Source: SVQP01 sp045660125
Lineage (GTDB): Bacteria > Bacillota > Clostridia > Oscillospirales > CAG-272
Direction of reading: 5' to 3'
NCBI GenBank assembly: GCA_045660125.1
Contig: JAZRDG010000137.1
Location: forward strand, 1-9,413
Length of the DNA: 9,413 bases
Below, in pieces: positions 6,616 through 9,413 of the stretch (its first letter is position 1; every line of letters starts with the position of its first letter). A program made the translations under genes and the position numbers. The notes below the pieces were generated by a model. That model was given only the letters and a program-made list of their open reading frames with translations, was not told where the DNA came from and did no database searches.

Positions 6616-8553
6616 TTATTCCAACGGAAGTGCGCTTACGTCAAGTCTGCCGCGATTGAGCACGTAGTAATATCCGTCGATATATACGCCGCGCATGTCG
6701 CTCATGTTGTCGCGTGTACCGTACTCGATGCGCAGCACCTCGGAAATGCTCTCGCCGTCAAAGTGCAGCACGATATAGCCAAAGCGGTAGTTTTCGTACT
6801 TGTATACACCGGGATCAAGATATACCTTATCCCAGGTGTAAATGCCAAGACCTACAAGGCCGTTCTCGCGGTCGATATAGTAGCACTTGTACTCGGGGGA
6901 GTAATCGGTGCAGGGCAGCTCGTATTTGCAGTAGGGCTCAACCATCTCGTCACCCTCGGTGTAGATCTCAAGCTTGAGCTCGTTGCCGTTGGAGCCGCGT
7001 CCGATGCCCAAAAGGAAGCCCGGGGCAAAGTTGACAAGGCTGGTGGAAAAGCCTTGGATGGTGCCTGTTTCCTTGACCGTAATGTTGGCAAGATTGGAAA
7101 GGTCAAAGAAGAATACGGGGTCGGTCTGCTGGATCGCGGTGCAAACGTAAGCCTGCGTGCCTTCAAAGCGTGCCGAGCGCACCGTTTCGCCATTGGGAGC
7201 GAACTGAAGCACGGATGTGATGACTCTCATCGTGTCAAGATCAATGACGTACAGGTTTGCGCTTGTGTTGCGAGGGAACAGGGGAACTGCAAGATCCGCG
7301 TTGCCCCAAGAACTGTTACGCTCCTGCTGTGTGCCCTGGCTGGTGGTAGTCACCACGCGCAGGGTGTTTTCGTATTCGTCCATGCTGTACTGATCCAGCA
7401 CGTAGCCGTCCACGATCACAGAGCCGCGCTTGCAGAAGCCGTCTGCACCGTAGCCGATGCAGGAGATCTCGCTGACCGTGTGATAAGGCGTCTCGCCGTT
7501 CACGGTCTGTCCGTATTCCACGTATTGACGCGACGCGTAGATCGCGCTCTTGGACACGTAAACGTCCTCGGAGTAGGAAAGATATGCGGCAGAGTCCTTG
7601 ACAGCCGTGCCTGCATCATCCATGAGCACCATGACCGTGTAGCTTGCCTGGCTGAGCTTGTCGGGGTAAACGATGCTGTCGGCAGGGATTTGCTGCGCGT
7701 TGCCGTTGTGCTCAACACGGGGAATATAGGTGCGCACGTCATCGTAATCGGGGTTGTGGCAGCGCATGGTGGTCATGAGCAAAAGCCCGTGCTCGGTCAG
7801 ACGCGAGGAAAGGTACATGCCCGAAACGTCCACGTTGGAGATCTCCTTGACGTTTGCGGGATCGCTGACGTCAAGCGTGATGATTCTGGTCATTTGCACG
7901 TAATTTCTGTTTGTTTTGTCCAAGCCGCTACTAATGACGGTCAGCTTGGTACAATCCATGGAAAGGAAGAACTCATCGGCACTAAAGGTCTCCATGCCGT
8001 ATTGTGCAAGATCGGTGCGGCTGATCAGCGCGCTGTCCTTGGCGGCAATGCTGTAAATATACAGCTGATTTTGCGCCATGTAGTAAATGTGCGTGTCGCT
8101 GCGCTTGAACAGGTCGGCTTCGATCACGCCCGACACCTGATTGTCGGTGACTTCCTGGTAGTTGCCGCTACCGTTCGTGCCATCGGCTTCACCGGCTGCG
8201 CCGGGCAACGTAACCATATCCTCCGTCTTGGAAAACATATTGGAGGGCAGGTCAAGCAGCAGCTGGGCGGTGTTTTTGTACTTGGGCGGCTCGTAGTAAT
8301 ACTCGTTGAGCATTTGGATAATGCCGTAATATTCGCTGTTTGCGTACTTTTCTACGCTGGGCGGCGTGGTTTTATAGGGGATAAAGAGTGCAAACGTGCC
8401 AAATAGCAGCACAAAGCACATGCAGGCGGCAAGAATGCTGAGCATACGCACGGTCTTGCCCGAGCGTTTGCGCATAACGGCACCCGTGGGTGCTGCCTCG
8501 GTGACGTACTTGTCGTCCACGCCACCAAGCGACTGTAACCATTTTTTCTTCAT
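6616..8553 (-). CDS. Membrane-anchored secreted beta-propeller protein (PF09826-like), probable anti-sigma partner
   Basis: This 645-residue protein has a short cytoplasmic N-terminus (1-35, with LQSLGGVDDKYVTEAAP), one transmembrane helix (about 36-59), and a large extracytoplasmic domain. That domain matches the secreted beta-propeller family by NYQEVTDNQVSGVIEADLFK (131-150) leading into THIYYMAQNQLYIYS, by repeated LDVSDPANVKE/FFDLSNLANI blade edges, and by IQGFSTSLVNFAPGFLLGIGRG. Length is usual for the family. The short L-G-x-[VI]-D-D-x-[YL]-[VI]-x-E-A-A segment before the membrane helix is typical of proteins encoded after ECF sigma genes in Clostridia. From that I infer it holds the sigma factor at the membrane. 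The ATG overlaps the sigma stop codon in ATGA, with GAAGGA (8562-8567) 8 nt upstream, so the two are translationally coupled. The ligand sensed by the propeller is unknown. Confidence 0.9.
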   Translation of the reverse strand: MKKKWLQSLGGVDDKYVTEAAPTGAVMRKRSGKTVRMLSILAACMCFVLLFGTFALFIPYKTTPPSVEKYANSEYYGIIQMLNEYYYEPPKYKNTAQLLLDLPSNMFSKTEDMVTLPGAAGEADGTNGSGNYQEVTDNQVSGVIEADLFKRSDTHIYYMAQNQLYIYSIAAKDSALISRTDLAQYGMETFSADEFFLSMDCTKLTVISSGLDKTNRNYVQMTRIITLDVSDPANVKEISNVDVSGMYLSSRLTEHGLLLMTTMRCHNPDYDDVRTYIPRVEHNGNAQQIPADSIVYPDKLSQASYTVMVLMDDAGTAVKDSAAYLSYSEDVYVSKSAIYASRQYVEYGQTVNGETPYHTVSEISCIGYGADGFCKRGSVIVDGYVLDQYSMDEYENTLRVVTTTSQGTQQERNSSWGNADLAVPLFPRNTSANLYVIDLDTMRVITSVLQFAPNGETVRSARFEGTQAYVCTAIQQTDPVFFFDLSNLANITVKETGTIQGFSTSLVNFAPGFLLGIGRGSNGNELKLEIYTEGDEMVEPYCKYELPCTDYSPEYKCYYIDRENGLVGLGIYTWDKVYLDPGVYKYENYRFGYIVLHFDGESISEVLRIEYGTRDNMSDMRGVYIDGYYYVLNRGRLDVSALPLE

Positions 8554-9101
8554 ATATCAATTCCTTCTTTCTCCAGATAGTCTTTGAAGGCTCTGCGCGT
8601 GCGGTGCAGGATCACCTTGACGTTGGCAGGGGAGAGTCCTGTTTCGGCTGCGATCTGCTCGATCGAGCAAAGATACCAATAGCGCTGCATAAATACGATG
8701 CGGTGCTTTTGCTGCAGCGTGGCAAGAAAGCCGTTGATGGCGGCGTGCAGGGCGGTCTGATCGGCAAGCGAGGGCTCGCCGTTGGGTACGCATTGCCAGT
8801 ATTCCTCGGCAATCTGCTCAACTTCCGAGCCGCGTTTTTGCGCGCGGTCGAAATTGTAGCGATCAAGCGCGAGATTGCGCGTGATCTTACCTAAAAATGC
8901 CTGCAAAAGCGTGGGGCGTTCGGGCGGCATGGCATTCCATGCACGCACCCAGGTGTCGTTTACGCATTCCTCGGCATCCTCTTTGCAATGCAGGATGTTA
9001 TCGGCAATACGGTAGCAGAATTTTCCGTATTTTTGCTGCGAGTGTTCAATCGCTGCTTCGGCGCGCTCCCAGTACAGGGCAACGATTGTTTTATCCTCCA
9101 C
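8550..9101 (-). CDS. ECF-type RNA polymerase sigma factor
   Basis: This 183-residue protein has the two-domain layout of ECF sigma factors. Region 2 spans about 10-85 (KYGKFCYRIADNIL, then DAEECVNDTWVRAWNAMPP, then KITRNLALDRYN), which opens the promoter -10. A variable linker follows (86-115). Region 4 (about 116-178; LQQKHRIVFMQRYW, then SIEQIAAETGLSPANVKVILHRTR) carries the helix-turn-helix for the -35. Length is normal. The start is GTG 9101 with AGGAGG (9110-9115) 8 nt upstream. The frame stays open to an ATG at 9320, but that extension crosses an ECF-like promoter and repeats and is not counted as coding. The gene overlaps the propeller gene by 4 nt, the arrangement of sigma/anti-sigma pairs. 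The preceding TGTAAC-17-CGTC motif suggests it activates itself. The regulon is unknown. Confidence 0.93.
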   Translation of the reverse strand: MEDKTIVALYWERAEAAIEHSQQKYGKFCYRIADNILHCKEDAEECVNDTWVRAWNAMPPERPTLLQAFLGKITRNLALDRYNFDRAQKRGSEVEQIAEEYWQCVPNGEPSLADQTALHAAINGFLATLQQKHRIVFMQRYWYLCSIEQIAAETGLSPANVKVILHRTRRAFKDYLEKEGIDI

Positions 9102-9109
9102 GTTTGTCA

Positions 9110-9115
9110 CCTCCT
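9110..9115 (-). promoter_or_regulatory. Ribosome binding site that sets the GTG start of the sigma factor
   Basis: On the minus strand AGGAGG lies 8 nt before GTG 9101. A second in-frame GTG (9108-9110) overlaps the site and cannot use it. Confidence 0.9.
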
Positions 9116-9147
9116 TGGCTCGTGTGGCTTTGTCCTTCATCTGTAAA

Positions 9148-9174
9148 GACGGGAAATGGCAGGGTTTGGTTACA
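9148..9174 (-). promoter_or_regulatory. Probable ECF-dependent autoregulatory promoter
   Basis: On the minus strand TGTAAC (9169-9174) and CGTC (9148-9151) are separated by 17 bp. This matches the general -35 AAC and -10 CGTC pattern of Bacillota ECF sigma factors (compare SigX, SigM and SigV of Bacillus subtilis). Transcription should begin near 9141, giving a leader of about 40 nt. No good sigma-A promoter is seen in the same stretch. The link to this particular sigma factor is inferred from position. Confidence 0.75.
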
Positions 9175-9198
9175 GGGAAAATGAAAAAAGTTGAAAAA

Positions 9199-9304
9199 TT
9201 TTCAAAAAAAGTCGTCACCATTGGGACGACTCCTTTTGAAAAGTTTTCGCCCGCCTTTTTCAAAAAAGTCGCCACCATGCGGACGACTCCTTTTGAAAAG
9301 TTTT
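9199..9304. repeat. Two tandem copies of a 57-bp-period palindromic element
   Basis: Copy 1 is 9199-9247 and copy 2 is 9256-9304; matching points are exactly 57 bp apart (GTCG at 9211 and 9268, TTTTGAAAAG at 9234 and 9291). Each copy is itself an imperfect inverted repeat: CTTTTTCAAAA-type outer arms face TTTTGAAAAG, and inner arms GTCGTC/GACGAC (9211-9216, 9225-9230) enclose ACCAT. The inner arm of copy 2 has one mismatch (GTCGCC). A third partial copy starts at 9301 with a different centre. The element resembles a REP- or MITE-like intergenic repeat; no transposase is present. Confidence 0.8.
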
Positions 9305-9413
9305 GGTCGAGCTTTTTCAAAAGCTCGCGGGGGCTTGGGGCAGCGCCCCGAGTCGCCCTCCGCAGAGGGCGAAATATTCTCGGCGTTTCTTTTTTGCCAA
9401 GCTTTTTTCTTTG
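9305..9413. repeat. Cluster of palindromes at the window end
   Basis: No gene is supported here. Three hairpins lie in a row: CGAGCTTTT/AAAAGCTCG (9308-9316, 9319-9327); CTTGGGGC/GCCCCGAG (9334-9341, 9345-9352, one G-T pair); and CGCCCTC/GAGGGCG (9354-9360, 9365-9371). A T-rich tract (GTTTCTTTTTTGCC, then GCTTTTTTC) follows. With the 57-bp repeats, this fills the 312 bases between the sigma start and the window edge, apart from the promoter and ribosome site. It may be a composite intergenic repeat, and the last hairpin could act as a terminator for a plus-strand gene, although its T tract is distant. Confidence 0.65.

Noticed and set aside
6565..8406. 613-codon open frame on the plus strand opposite the beta-propeller gene
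   Set aside because: It has no ribosome site or promoter, its start lies inside a terminator hairpin, and the protein is a low-complexity Val/Ala/His-rich shadow. The minus-strand gene has clear family motifs, coupling and start signals.
9102..9320. N-terminal extension of the sigma factor to an ATG at 9320
   Set aside because: The extra 73 residues are the translation of the 57-bp repeats and the promoter region. A good AGGAGG with GTG at 9101 and the ECF-like promoter at 9148-9174 place the true start downstream, and normal ECF length agrees.
9308..9327. Perfect palindrome as an attachment site or transposon end
   Set aside because: No integrase, transposase or matching second end is visible, so only a repeat is reported.

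Overview
The window looks like a piece of chromosome from an anaerobic Clostridia-type Bacillota, probably an uncultured gut lineage. The grounds are AGGAGG ribosome sites with 6-8 nt spacing, GTG starts, near-consensus sigma-A promoters, GC-rich intrinsic terminators, moderately high GC, and the gene families present: an anaerobic sulfatase-maturating radical SAM enzyme, a BspA-type leucine-rich-repeat lipoprotein, a TraX-family membrane protein, and an ECF sigma factor paired with a membrane-anchored beta-propeller protein. No rRNA, tRNA, CRISPR array, transposase or phage gene was seen.

Layout. 2-196 is the C-terminal end of an MsmX/UgpC-type sugar ABC-transporter ATPase, followed by a terminator (212-240). 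329-3865 is a complete three-gene operon with its own promoter and terminator: an anaerobic sulfatase-maturating enzyme (383-1453), a Cys-type sulfatase overlapping it by 4 nt (1450-2829), and an unrecognised protein with a five-cysteine C-terminal cluster (2834-3829). The 15-bp terminator hairpin at 3832-3865 also serves the convergent minus-strand LRR lipoprotein gene (3878-4753), which has a perfect TTGACA-17-TATAAT promoter. Next is a minus-strand TraX-family membrane protein (4867-5610), divergent from an SGNH/GDSL hydrolase (5746-6537); their promoters lie back to back, with the -35 boxes only 10 bp apart. Convergent to the hydrolase is a minus-strand two-gene unit: an ECF sigma factor (8550-9101), then a membrane-anchored secreted beta-propeller protein (6616-8553) overlapping it by 4 nt. 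A promoter-like ECF motif (TGTAAC-17-CGTC) precedes the sigma gene, so autoregulation is likely. The last 210 bases are a mosaic of 57-bp direct repeats and palindromes.

How the genes may work together. The radical SAM enzyme should convert Cys52 of its neighbour sulfatase to formylglycine. The sulfatase has no signal peptide, so it probably desulfates imported sulfated sugars in the cytoplasm, which fits a sugar-importer ATPase just upstream. The third protein is the least explained member. The sigma factor and propeller form a likely envelope-sensing pair in which the propeller protein may act as the anti-sigma factor. All functions are inferred from motifs read by eye; no database search was possible.
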